Source: Deltaproteobacteria bacterium (GTDB taxonomy: Bacteria; Myxococcota_A; Polyangia; HGW-17). From it: 64,000 nucleotides of DNA. The notes under the pieces are model-generated. The model was given only the letters and a program-made list of their open reading frames with translations. It was not told the DNA's origin and ran no database searches. A program made the position numbers and the translations under genes. Position 1 is the stretch's first letter. The number at the start of each line of letters is the position of its first letter. The DNA lies in assembly GCA_016937155.1 (NCBI GenBank), contig JAFGWM010000079.1:18423-82422 (forward strand). Reading direction: 5' to 3'. This document shows positions 57,018 through 64,000 of the stretch, piece by piece.

Positions 57018-58321
57018 CGTACTGCCTTTCCCGAAAGGAATTCAAGTTTTATGGCTGCCTTGTGATAGGCAAAACTTATATCAAGAAGTTTCTCTCTGAC
57101 TTCCTGAAGAGTCTGTCTTGAATCCAGCAGCTCCATATAACCGAATTTTCTCATCCTGTACCCCTCCTGTATTCCTTTCAGACTTTTTACGAGATGAGGA
57201 ATAACCCGGCTCATATATTCTTTAACCATATTATAATTCGCGCTCATATCACCGTAGAGTTGATTAATTTCCGTTTCAAGTTTCCATAAAGCTTCTTTTT
57301 GCTTGGTAACAGCCTCCTTATGCTGAGCTCTGGCAACATCAGTTTTGTATTTTGAAGAACTGTTGAAAGGAATGGGGATACTCACCCCGAACACAACTGC
57401 GCTATCATTTCCATCCTTTATAAAACGATAGCCTGCACTCAAAGTGACATCAGGAACTGAATCAGCCTTGTTTTCTTTTATTTTTGCTCCGGAAAGCGCA
57501 ACTAGAGTCAACCATTTCAAGACTCTGGTGTTCTTTTTGATGTTGGCGATAAAATTACCCAAATCAGGAATTGATGCAGGAATTACCCATTTGCCTGCAA
57601 CTCCTTCAAAATCAGGAGTTTTTGCTCCCCAGAAACTCGCAAGATAGATGGAAGCTGTTTCAATCTGTTTTTTTACACTTCTCTGTTCAATAAGAAGCAT
57701 CTCAAGGCTTGCTCTGGTTTTCTCCGGCTGTATTTCAGCTAACTTTCCCGCTTCCACCTGCTCCTCCAGCACTCCAAGTACAGCCCTTGCAATTTTAACC
57801 TGTGAAACAATCAGTCTCAGGCGGTTATGAAGATAGAGGACATCTAAAAACGCCAGTGCTGCATCTCTGGCTGTCTGCTGAACAGTCAACTCATACTCAT
57901 ATCTCGCCAGATTAACCTGATGCCTGGAACTTTCAATTCTTCTCATTCGTTTAGCCCCAAGCTCAATGGTCTGACTGTAGGAAATACTAACCTGAGATGA
58001 AGAAAATCCCTTATACGGACCTGTTCCTAAAAAATCTTCAAGTTCAATGTTTATTGCCGGGTCCGGTCTGGCTGATGAAACCTTGACCTCTTTCGTAGCT
58101 ATGGTTATTGACTCTCTTGCGGAGGCAATGGTTTTATTTGCCTTAAGGGTTCGTGTAATCACATCTGAAAGGGTAATTATTTTTTTTGCAATAATGCTTT
58201 CCCCGACAGATTTCTCTGATTCTTTGATTACTGGTATGTATTCACCTGATATAAACACAGGTGAAGGGTTTTTTGAAGCACAACCTGATAAAAGGAAAAA
58301 AGCTATAACAAATCTTAACAT
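57014..58321 (-). CDS. TolC/CusC-type outer membrane factor
   Basis: A 435-residue outer membrane channel protein with lipobox LLSGC (Cys14), as in CusC. The two tandem OEP repeats are visible, starting with SLNA-like signals (SDVITRTLKANKTIASARESI and, in the second half, DVTLSAGYRFIKDGND), and long helical segments (QVEAGKLAEIQPEKTRASLEML) that form the periplasmic tunnel. It is the first gene of the tolC-cusB-cusA-DUF3240 operon, so its upstream region (58322-58645) should carry the operon's promoter. Confidence 0.92.
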   Translation of the reverse strand: MLRFVIAFFLLSGCASKNPSPVFISGEYIPVIKESEKSVGESIIAKKIITLSDVITRTLKANKTIASARESITIATKEVKVSSARPDPAINIELEDFLGTGPYKGFSSSQVSISYSQTIELGAKRMRRIESSRHQVNLARYEYELTVQQTARDAALAFLDVLYLHNRLRLIVSQVKIARAVLGVLEEQVEAGKLAEIQPEKTRASLEMLLIEQRSVKKQIETASIYLASFWGAKTPDFEGVAGKWVIPASIPDLGNFIANIKKNTRVLKWLTLVALSGAKIKENKADSVPDVTLSAGYRFIKDGNDSAVVFGVSIPIPFNSSSKYKTDVARAQHKEAVTKQKEALWKLETEINQLYGDMSANYNMVKEYMSRVIPHLVKSLKGIQEGYRMRKFGYMELLDSRQTLQEVREKLLDISFAYHKAAIKLEFLSGKAVR

Positions 58322-58645
58322 AATTGCTCCATGGCAGGAATGTCCTGTATAATTGAATATTACTAAATATGTAAAACTTCTGAATTATGAAATCTTACAT
58401 ATTACAAAACATTGAGTCCGCTCTGTCGAATTATAATCACTTAAACTAAAATTCAAAGAGCTTATGTTTTTCCCCAACTCAAGGATATTTTAACCGGGTA
58501 AAAAATACCCGATAAACGGGTATTTTTTACTCACATAATATGAAAAAATATATTAAACTCCTCTGCAACAGGATCTTAACTTCCGGTTGTTTGGATAACC
58601 TGCTTTGGTTCCTGTTTACTACTTTGACAAAAAGGCTTTTATCAG
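58322..58645. promoter_or_regulatory. Divergent intergenic region upstream of the RND operon
   Basis: A 324-bp non-coding segment between two divergently transcribed units. It contains the dyad at 58495-58532 and AT-rich stretches that may hold -10 elements; no convincing -35/-10 pair was singled out. TTGACA at 58624-58629 is too close to the start codon at 58646 to be its promoter. No regulator gene is adjacent. Confidence 0.5.
58495..58532. promoter_or_regulatory. Perfect inverted repeat, candidate operator
   Basis: GTAAAAAATACCC (58498-58510) and GGGTATTTTTTAC (58518-58530) form perfect 13-bp arms around a 7-base loop, extended by a G-T and a G-C pair. The left part is itself a smaller dyad, CGGGTA-N5-TACCCG (58495-58511), and the right half starts with a second CGGGTA. 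This resembles two adjacent operator half-site sets rather than a terminator, since it lies upstream of both flanking genes. Confidence 0.55.
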
Positions 58646-61633
58646 ATGAGCATTACAGATAACCCAGATGGCAACTTCGAACCACGTTTTTCGGATTTTC
58701 ATACCCTCATGCCTTTCAGAATCAGGGAAATTCTATTAATATCCAGCTATTATGACGCTTTTGTACTGCAGGAGGACGGACAACTTACTGAGCAACTGTT
58801 CAACACATTTTTAAATCTTAATCTAAGATATGCTCCCCGTATTATCCGCACAGACAGTTCCAAAGCTCTTCAGATGCTTAGTGAAAGGAATTTTGAGCTT
58901 GTTATTATCATGCCTCAGTTACATGAAATATCCCCCTTTGAACTTTGTGAAACCATCAAGGAACAGTATGAAGCAATCCCGGTGGTCTATCTGACGTATC
59001 AAACTTCCACTATAATGGAGGATAGGGAAAGAGCGTTGAAAGCAGGATTTGAAAATCTCTTCATCTGGTCAGGGAACAGCAGAATTTTCCTGGCTATAAT
59101 AAAATACGTTGAAGACAAACTAAACGCCCCTTCAGATACTGCAGCTGGAGATGTCAGGGTTGTGATTCTGGTGGAAGATACGCCATCATACTATTCCTCA
59201 ATGCTCCCTCTTGTTTATGAATTACTCGTCACTCAAACTCAAAAGCTAATGAGTGAGGGGCTCAATGATATGCACAGACTTCTAAGGATGCGTGCAAGAC
59301 CAAAACTTCTTCTTGCTCATGATTACGAAGGTGCGATTAGTTTAATAAACAAATACGAAAAAAATATTCTGGGAATAATCAGCGATGTGAACTACCAGTC
59401 TGAAGGGAAGCGGGATCCAGCAGCAGGATTCAAACTACTGGAACATATAAAATCAAAAGACTCTTCAATGCCAATTCTCCTCCTCAGTGAAGAGGAAGAG
59501 AACCGTGAACGGGCCCAAAAACTTGGTGCCCAGTTTGTTGATAAAAACAGTGATTCCGTTATAGAACAGTTTAAGTTTTTCATTAAAACACAGTTTGGAT
59601 TTGGGGACTTTATTTTCCGACTTGAAGATAAAACACCTGTGGGTATTGCAACAGATCTGAGAAGCCTGCAAAAAAACCTTAAGGATGTTCCTGTTGAAAG
59701 CATCATCTACCACAGTTTTCACGATGATTTCAGTACATGGATCATGGCAAGAAGTGAATTCAGTCTTGCAAGACTCATAAAAAGTAAAAATATTGAGGAT
59801 TTTGAAAATCCCGAGGAAATACGAAATTTTCTCATAAACACCATCAGGGAATTCCGCAGGGAAAGAAGAAAAGGCCTTATCACTGATTTCAACCGTTCTA
59901 ATTTTGATGAGGAAAATCAGTTCACAAGATTCAGGGGTGGCAGCATAGGTGGAAAAGCCAGGGGAATCACCTTCATATCAAGTCTTCTGGAAAAGAGTTC
60001 CTTCCAGAATAAATATCCGGGTGTTAAAATTGCTGTTCCTTCTTCATTGATAATTGGTACAGATGAGTTTGAAGATTTCATGGACCGGAATCAACTTCAC
60101 TACCTTTATCACAGCATAAAATCAGATGAGGAACTGGTGCGGATCTTCGCTCACTGTTCACACAGTGAAGGACTCAAGGAAAATCTTGGAACTTTTCTGG
60201 AAAGTGTTCATTGTCCATTGGCTGTACGTTCCTCAAGCCTGCTTGAAGACAGTCACTATCAGCCTTTTGCCGGAATTTATAAAACTTTGATGATTCCAAA
60301 TTCGAGTGAAGATATTAATGTCAGACTGGGACAGCTGGAAACAGCTATTAGTATGGTATTTTCAAGTATCTTCACAAATACTGCCAGAGCCTATCTTAAA
60401 AGTACAAATCATCGCATAGAAGAAGAGATGATGGCTGTCATTATTCAGGAGGTTGCCGGTAAAAAATATGACAGATATTTTTATCCAAATGTCAGTGGCG
60501 TTGCCCAGTCCTGGAATTTTTTTCCGTTTTCACACATGGAACCCGATGAAGGAGTGGCAAACATAGCACTGGGATTGGGACGAATAATTGTTGATGAAGG
60601 GACTTCACTTATGTTCTCCCCTGCACATCCGGAAATTCTACCGCAGTTTCCAACCATTCAGGATGCACTTAACAACTCTCAAAAGCATTTTTATGCCTGC
60701 GATCTCGATGCTTATTTTGATCCAATGAGGGGTGAAAGTGCAGGATTAAAAAAACTTCCTCTAGGGAAAGCTCTGGATCATGGAAGTATAACAAGGCTGG
60801 TTTCAACTTACGTGGGGGCCGACAACATCATTGTTGACAGTTTTTATTATCAGGGTCCCAAAATACTTACATTTGCCCAACTTCTGAAATATAACCATCT
60901 GCCTTTCAGTGAAATCATCTCGGATATACTTAAAACAGGTTCAAGAGCAATGGGCACCAGTGTTGAAATTGAATTTGCACTTAATATATCAGAGGATGAG
61001 AATGAACCTCACGATTTCTATCTCCTACAGATAAGACCAATGGTTGCAGGAGGAGAATTTGTTGAGCTTAAAATCGATCCTGAAAAAGATAAAATGCAGC
61101 TGGCAGGCTTCTCTGAGAAATCACTTGGAAACGGCAAAATTGAGGGAATCCGTGATGTGGTTTTTGTGGATCCTGATACTTTCAATGCCGCGAATACTAC
61201 ACAGATTGCAAGAGAAGTCGGTGTATTAAACGAAAAACTGAAAAACACCAGATACCTTCTGATAGGTCTTGGAAGATGGGGAAGTTCAGACCCTTGGCTG
61301 GGAATAGGTGTAAACTGGGAAGATATATGCAATGCCGCTGCTATTGTTGAAGCTGGAACAGCTGATTTTAACATCGAACTTTCAATGGGGACTCACTTCT
61401 TTCACAATCTTATATCAATGGGCGTTCCTTACATGACCATGCCATGGAAACAGGGAAATGGGTTTATCGACTGGGAATATTTGCGGGATCAAAAAGAAGT
61501 TGAGAGAACCGAATTCCTGAGATGGATAAATATTCCTGACGGCCTGGAAATTAAAATTGACGGGCGGAAAAGTTTTGGAGCAATCTATAAACCATATGAA
61601 AAATCAGATTCAGGCTTAAAAAACAAGAAATAA
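58646..61633 (+). CDS. REC-REC-PPDK_N protein (PEP/pyruvate-binding domain)
   Basis: A 995-residue soluble protein. The first receiver-like domain (about 25-165) has Met where the acceptor Asp should be (ELVIIMPQLHE), so it is a pseudo-receiver. The second (170-315) keeps the acidic pair in LVEDTPSYY, Asp247 (IISDVNY) and a Lys in FVDKNSDS. From about 430 follows the ATP-grasp-like N-terminal domain of pyruvate phosphate dikinase/PEP synthase: GGSIGGKARG, LAVRSSSLLEDS, YPNVSGVAQS and LQIRPM (near 797). The phosphohistidine swivel and PEP-binding barrel are absent. The C-terminal 195 residues (GLGRWGSSDPWLG) are a family-specific region. Such proteins occur in Bacteroidetes and others with no proven function; a phosphorylation-controlled nucleotide-dependent phosphotransferase is inference. 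Confidence 0.85.
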   Translation: MSITDNPDGNFEPRFSDFHTLMPFRIREILLISSYYDAFVLQEDGQLTEQLFNTFLNLNLRYAPRIIRTDSSKALQMLSERNFELVIIMPQLHEISPFELCETIKEQYEAIPVVYLTYQTSTIMEDRERALKAGFENLFIWSGNSRIFLAIIKYVEDKLNAPSDTAAGDVRVVILVEDTPSYYSSMLPLVYELLVTQTQKLMSEGLNDMHRLLRMRARPKLLLAHDYEGAISLINKYEKNILGIISDVNYQSEGKRDPAAGFKLLEHIKSKDSSMPILLLSEEEENRERAQKLGAQFVDKNSDSVIEQFKFFIKTQFGFGDFIFRLEDKTPVGIATDLRSLQKNLKDVPVESIIYHSFHDDFSTWIMARSEFSLARLIKSKNIEDFENPEEIRNFLINTIREFRRERRKGLITDFNRSNFDEENQFTRFRGGSIGGKARGITFISSLLEKSSFQNKYPGVKIAVPSSLIIGTDEFEDFMDRNQLHYLYHSIKSDEELVRIFAHCSHSEGLKENLGTFLESVHCPLAVRSSSLLEDSHYQPFAGIYKTLMIPNSSEDINVRLGQLETAISMVFSSIFTNTARAYLKSTNHRIEEEMMAVIIQEVAGKKYDRYFYPNVSGVAQSWNFFPFSHMEPDEGVANIALGLGRIIVDEGTSLMFSPAHPEILPQFPTIQDALNNSQKHFYACDLDAYFDPMRGESAGLKKLPLGKALDHGSITRLVSTYVGADNIIVDSFYYQGPKILTFAQLLKYNHLPFSEIISDILKTGSRAMGTSVEIEFALNISEDENEPHDFYLLQIRPMVAGGEFVELKIDPEKDKMQLAGFSEKSLGNGKIEGIRDVVFVDPDTFNAANTTQIAREVGVLNEKLKNTRYLLIGLGRWGSSDPWLGIGVNWEDICNAAAIVEAGTADFNIELSMGTHFFHNLISMGVPYMTMPWKQGNGFIDWEYLRDQKEVERTEFLRWINIPDGLEIKIDGRKSFGAIYKPYEKSDSGLKNKK

Positions 61634-61640
61634 AGCCGGC

Positions 61641-61662
61641 ATTTACAATCCACTTTGTAAAT
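61641..61662. other. Small perfect hairpin between convergent genes
   Basis: ATTTACAA (61641-61648) and TTGTAAAT (61655-61662) form an 8-bp stem with a 6-base loop in the 59-base gap between convergent genes. It is AT-rich and lacks a clear U-tract, so it is only a candidate bidirectional terminator. Confidence 0.35.
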
Positions 61663-61692
61663 TACAACAGATACAACTTCCGGATTCTAAAT

Positions 61693-63033
61693 CTATTCAT
61701 CATCATCATTTTCCTTCCCACCCATCAGGAACAAGCTTTCCTCCTCTGACAATGCTTCCACATTCTTTAATTGTTTCAACATCTGTCTGTTTCTTGTTTC
61801 TGTTGCATCAATGTTTTTCAAAGCTGAGTTAAGATTATTTCTAATTTTAGTCATCAATCCATCGTATTTTTTGAATTCCGTTTTCACCGCACCAAGGATA
61901 GTCCATACTTCACTGGTGTGTTTCTCAATAGCCAATGTGTGAAAACCTAATCTAAGACTTGTCAAAACTGCACTAATGGTAGTTGGTCCTGCAACGATAA
62001 CCTTGTACTGACTCTGGAGCACTTCACTTAGCCCAGGTTGCCTCAAAACTTCTGAGAAAAGACCTTCAGTTGGTAGAAACATTATCGCGAAATCCGTTGT
62101 GTAAGGAGGTGAAATATATTTTGAATGAATATCCTGAGCACTTTTTCTTACTGCACTTATAAGCCCTTTCAGTGCAGAATCTATCCCAGTTGTATCCAGT
62201 TTTTCACTCGCATCGAGAAGCCTGAGATAATCCTCCTGAGGAAACTTTGAATCAATTGGAAGCCATAATTGATCAATATTTCCATTACCAGGAAGTCTAA
62301 CTGCAAACTCAACAATTGTGTTTTTGTCAGGAACAACCTTAACATTCTTTGCATACTGCTCAGGGGTCAGAATATCATCGAGTATTGCACCAAGCTGGAT
62401 TTCTCCCCAGCTTCCCCTTGACTTGACATTTGTCAAAACCCTTTTGAGATCACCAACTCCCGCTGCTAAATTCTGCATTTCCCCAAGACCTCTGTACACA
62501 CTTTCAAGTCGTTCACTCACCTGCCTGAATGATTCCCCAATACGCTTTTCAAGTGTAGTCTGAAGTTTTTCATCAACAAGGTTCCTCATTTCATCAAGCT
62601 TCTTCTCATTAACAGACTGAATAGTATTCAGTCTGGAATCCAAAGCAATTCTGATTCTGTCAAGACTTCCCTGAGTCTGGTGATCAAAAACATTCAGTTG
62701 TTCTATCATTCCCTGCCATTGAATAATTTGATTTTCAGAAATACTTGACATTATCGCCGTAAATGAACTGCTATGAGTGTTCAATCCAACCTGAATTTCC
62801 TCACGTAACGCACGTCCTGTGTTCATTGTCTCCTCTCTGAGAATTTTCCCCATATTCATACTTTCTTCTCTAAGCATTTTCCCCATATTCATACTTTCCT
62901 GTCGTAAAGAAGCGAATTCAGATTTTAAACCGGGGAAATCCATCTGAGAATTTAACCCTTTTTTGAGAAGTAATATCAGTGAAACAATAAGTCCAAGACT
63001 TACCAGCTGAAAAAAAATAGTAATAATTTCCAT
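61693..63033 (-). CDS. rmuC: RmuC-family recombination-limiting protein
   Basis: A 446-residue protein of the RmuC family, which has a nuclease-like core and reduces recombination between inverted repeats in E. coli. An N-terminal membrane helix (FFQLVSLGLIVSLILLL) is followed by a long coiled coil (about 35-190). The core motif block is VKSRGSWGEIQLGAILDDIL near residue 205 and LPIDSKFPQEDYLRLLD near 265. ATG 63033 is preceded by AAAGGAG. Within the coiled coil, residues 44-76 are three 11-residue repeats, unusual for the family. The neighbouring array B and the repeat-rich window make a repeat-related role interesting but unproven. Confidence 0.92.
   Translation of the reverse strand: MEIITIFFQLVSLGLIVSLILLLKKGLNSQMDFPGLKSEFASLRQESMNMGKMLREESMNMGKILREETMNTGRALREEIQVGLNTHSSSFTAIMSSISENQIIQWQGMIEQLNVFDHQTQGSLDRIRIALDSRLNTIQSVNEKKLDEMRNLVDEKLQTTLEKRIGESFRQVSERLESVYRGLGEMQNLAAGVGDLKRVLTNVKSRGSWGEIQLGAILDDILTPEQYAKNVKVVPDKNTIVEFAVRLPGNGNIDQLWLPIDSKFPQEDYLRLLDASEKLDTTGIDSALKGLISAVRKSAQDIHSKYISPPYTTDFAIMFLPTEGLFSEVLRQPGLSEVLQSQYKVIVAGPTTISAVLTSLRLGFHTLAIEKHTSEVWTILGAVKTEFKKYDGLMTKIRNNLNSALKNIDATETRNRQMLKQLKNVEALSEEESLFLMGGKENDDDE
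62806..62904 (-). repeat. Three 33-bp tandem repeats inside rmuC
   Basis: Residues 44-76 read RQESMNMGKML, REESMNMGKIL and REETMNTGRAL. The 11-residue units fit a hendecad coiled coil and keep the frame. The first two are almost identical in DNA, suggesting recent duplication. Confidence 0.85.
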
Positions 63034-63076
63034 AAAACACTCCTTTAAAGCAGCCTTTTGCCATTATAACAGATCA

Positions 63077-63091
63077 CACTATCATATAGTG
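63077..63091. promoter_or_regulatory. Short dyad between divergent rmuC and membrane gene
   Basis: CACTAT (63077-63082) and ATAGTG (63086-63091) flank CAT, a perfect 6-bp inverted repeat in the 117-bp divergent gap. It could be an operator; six-base dyads are common by chance in AT-rich DNA. Confidence 0.25.
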
Positions 63092-63150
63092 ACAGTGTAA
63101 AAATTATTTTTAAAAACATTGACTATTTGTAGAACAACCGCACAATTTCC

Positions 63151-63822
63151 ATGAAGGATCTAATATATAATTTGGAATTGACTAATCTGACAATGAATTT
63201 TATAAAAAAACTTCAAAATTTAAGTTTGGGAAAACGCATTGTTTTGATAGTTGGAACAGCCTGTTTATTTCTTTTCATTATTCATTTTATATCATGGTTC
63301 CAGGCAACCCCTATTTATGACGCTGATATTCTCTCTGCAAAGAGGGCATCTCCCGGTTACCGCGATGGAACTCTCCGTCGATACTCACTAAAAGTGATTC
63401 ACAATTCGATTTTATATGAGGGATACATGAACACCTACTGGTATACAGGTAAGCCCTTAAAAGGACAAAGAGTTTCATTAAAAATATCCCCGAAAACCAA
63501 TAATATTTACAAATTCTATTATCAGAACTGGATTATAGAATTTTCATCATGGTTCATAATGCTTTCTATATTCTCTATATTAACAGCCACTTATTACTTA
63601 TATTCAAGAAAAAAAAAAGCAAAATCTCACCCACCCAGGTTAGTTTTTTCACTCTTTTCCCTCCCCTCTTTCAAACCACTCAGGTTAGTTTTTTCCCTCT
63701 TTTCCCTCCTTACTTTCAAACGACCCAGGTTAGTTTTTTCCCTCTTTTCCCTCCCCTCTTTCAAACCACCCAGGTTAGTTTTCCCCTCTTTCCCCCCCTC
63801 TCTTTCAACCCACCCAGGTTAG
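63151..63822 (+). CDS. Small membrane protein, DUF3592-like, with repeat-derived C-terminus
   Basis: A 223-residue frame whose first 150 residues look genuine: two membrane helices (IVLIVGTACLFLFIIHFI near 30-50 and WFIMLSIFSILTATYYLY near 130-150) flank an extracytoplasmic beta-rich domain (IYDADILSAKRASPGYRDG...KVIHNSILYEGY), the layout of DUF3592-like proteins. From about residue 160 the frame enters array B and encodes three nearly identical 15-residue units (RLVFSLFSLPSFKPP type), so the tail is repeat read-through and may not be functional. ATG 63151 lacks a clear ribosome site; ATG 63193 is an alternative. Confidence 0.6.
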   Translation: MKDLIYNLELTNLTMNFIKKLQNLSLGKRIVLIVGTACLFLFIIHFISWFQATPIYDADILSAKRASPGYRDGTLRRYSLKVIHNSILYEGYMNTYWYTGKPLKGQRVSLKISPKTNNIYKFYYQNWIIEFSSWFIMLSIFSILTATYYLYSRKKKAKSHPPRLVFSLFSLPSFKPLRLVFSLFSLLTFKRPRLVFSLFSLPSFKPPRLVFPSFPPSLSTHPG

Positions 63823-63950
63823 TTTTCCCCTCTTTCCCCTCACTCACCCAGGTTAGTTTTCCCCTCTTTCCCCTCACTCACCCAGGTTAGTTTTTCCTCT
63901 CTTTCCCCTCCTCTCTTTCAACCCACCCAGGTTAGTTTTTTTCACTCTTT
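63631..63950. repeat. 45-bp-period tandem repeat array B (eight copies)
   Basis: Eight copies of a unit with the core CACCCAGGTTAGTTTT, with CAGGTTAG beginning at 63636, 63681, 63726, 63771, 63815, 63849, 63883 and 63928. Spacings are 45, 45, 45, 44, 34, 34 and 45 bp; the two 34-bp units lack the CTCTCTTTCAA-type tail. The plus strand is almost pure pyrimidine between cores. No unique spacers are present, so it is not CRISPR. The first four units overlap the 3' end of the membrane protein frame. The array may continue a little past the last clear copy but stops before the window end. Period and core match array A. Confidence 0.95.
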
Positions 63951-64000
63951 TTCATTTTCAGTGAAACAAATTTTCTTTTCTCAGGATAATTTTGTATGGA

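Noticed and set aside
58624..58629. TTGACA as -35 of the REC-PPDK gene
   Set aside because: Its -10 would fall at or inside the start codon at 58646.
63549..63890. Second overlapping plus-strand frame through array B
   Set aside because: It is open only because the array is pyrimidine-rich and lacks stops in several frames; it has no ribosome site and no non-repeat content of its own.
63631..63950. Arrays A and B as CRISPR arrays
   Set aside because: The full unit is conserved with no unique spacers, there is no dyad in the repeat, and no cas genes are present.

Overview
The window is an AT-rich piece of chromosome from a Gram-negative bacterium. Outer-membrane evidence: a FadL/OmpP1-type barrel, a TolC-type outer membrane factor, many lipoprotein signal peptides, an L,D-transpeptidase, and an alpha-2-macroglobulin. 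Two large lipoproteins carry Cys-rich 'CGDG...EECD' modules joined to RCC1 or SBBP-type propeller repeats, and another has an NNxT-repeat stalk. This style, together with several long PAS/GAF histidine kinases and a monomeric isocitrate dehydrogenase, recalls Myxococcota and neighbouring former deltaproteobacterial lineages, although the base composition is much more AT-rich than typical myxobacteria. This placement is an inference; no rRNA, tRNA or phylogenetic marker gene was recognised.

Layout. 0.2-6.3 kb: alpha-2-macroglobulin lipoprotein with an intact thioester motif. 6.4-13.6 kb: sensory block with a PAS/GAF protein lacking an output domain, a small cupin, a REC-REC-PAS-GAF-PAS-HK-REC hybrid kinase and a stand-alone GAF protein. 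13.7-21.7 kb: monomeric NADP-isocitrate dehydrogenase, RCC1 lipoprotein, an exported barrel-like protein, a FadL-like porin and a lipoprotein. 21.7-22.1 kb: a non-coding tandem array with a 45-bp period, followed by a second hybrid kinase. 25.2-40.2 kb: surface-glycan locus with an MBOAT/SGNH O-acetylation pair, two GT4 glycosyltransferases, a conserved unknown glycan protein, a pseudaminic-acid-type operon (pseB, SpsF-like cytidylyltransferase, pseG, formyltransferase, pseI, pseC) and a flippase. A methyltransferase and galE lie on the opposite strand. 40.3-52.3 kb: exported and envelope proteins (Cys-rich/SBBP lipoprotein, extensin-like LAS peptidase, YkuD L,D-transpeptidase, SH3-like protein, several unknowns), a GGDEF diguanylate cyclase and an NNxT lipoprotein. 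52.4-58.3 kb: tolC-cusB-cusA-DUF3240 heavy-metal RND efflux operon. 58.6-63.0 kb: a REC-REC-PPDK_N protein and RmuC. 63.2-64 kb: a small membrane protein whose 3' end runs into a second 45-bp-period array.

How it works together. The glycan operon looks able to make a CMP-activated pseudaminic-type nonulosonate, in which a formyltransferase stands where the PseH acetyltransferase would be expected, and to assemble, flip and perhaps O-acetylate a surface polymer. The murein enzymes, lipoproteins and A2M serve the envelope. The kinases and cyclase are sensory, and no DNA-binding response regulator is present here.

The least explained signal is the pair of pyrimidine-rich arrays at 21.7 and 63.6 kb. 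They are 42 kb apart, have the same 45-bp period, and share a core that on the minus strand reads GGGGAAAA, a short spacer, then CTA(A)CC(G/T)GGGT. They look like members of one undescribed intergenic repeat family.
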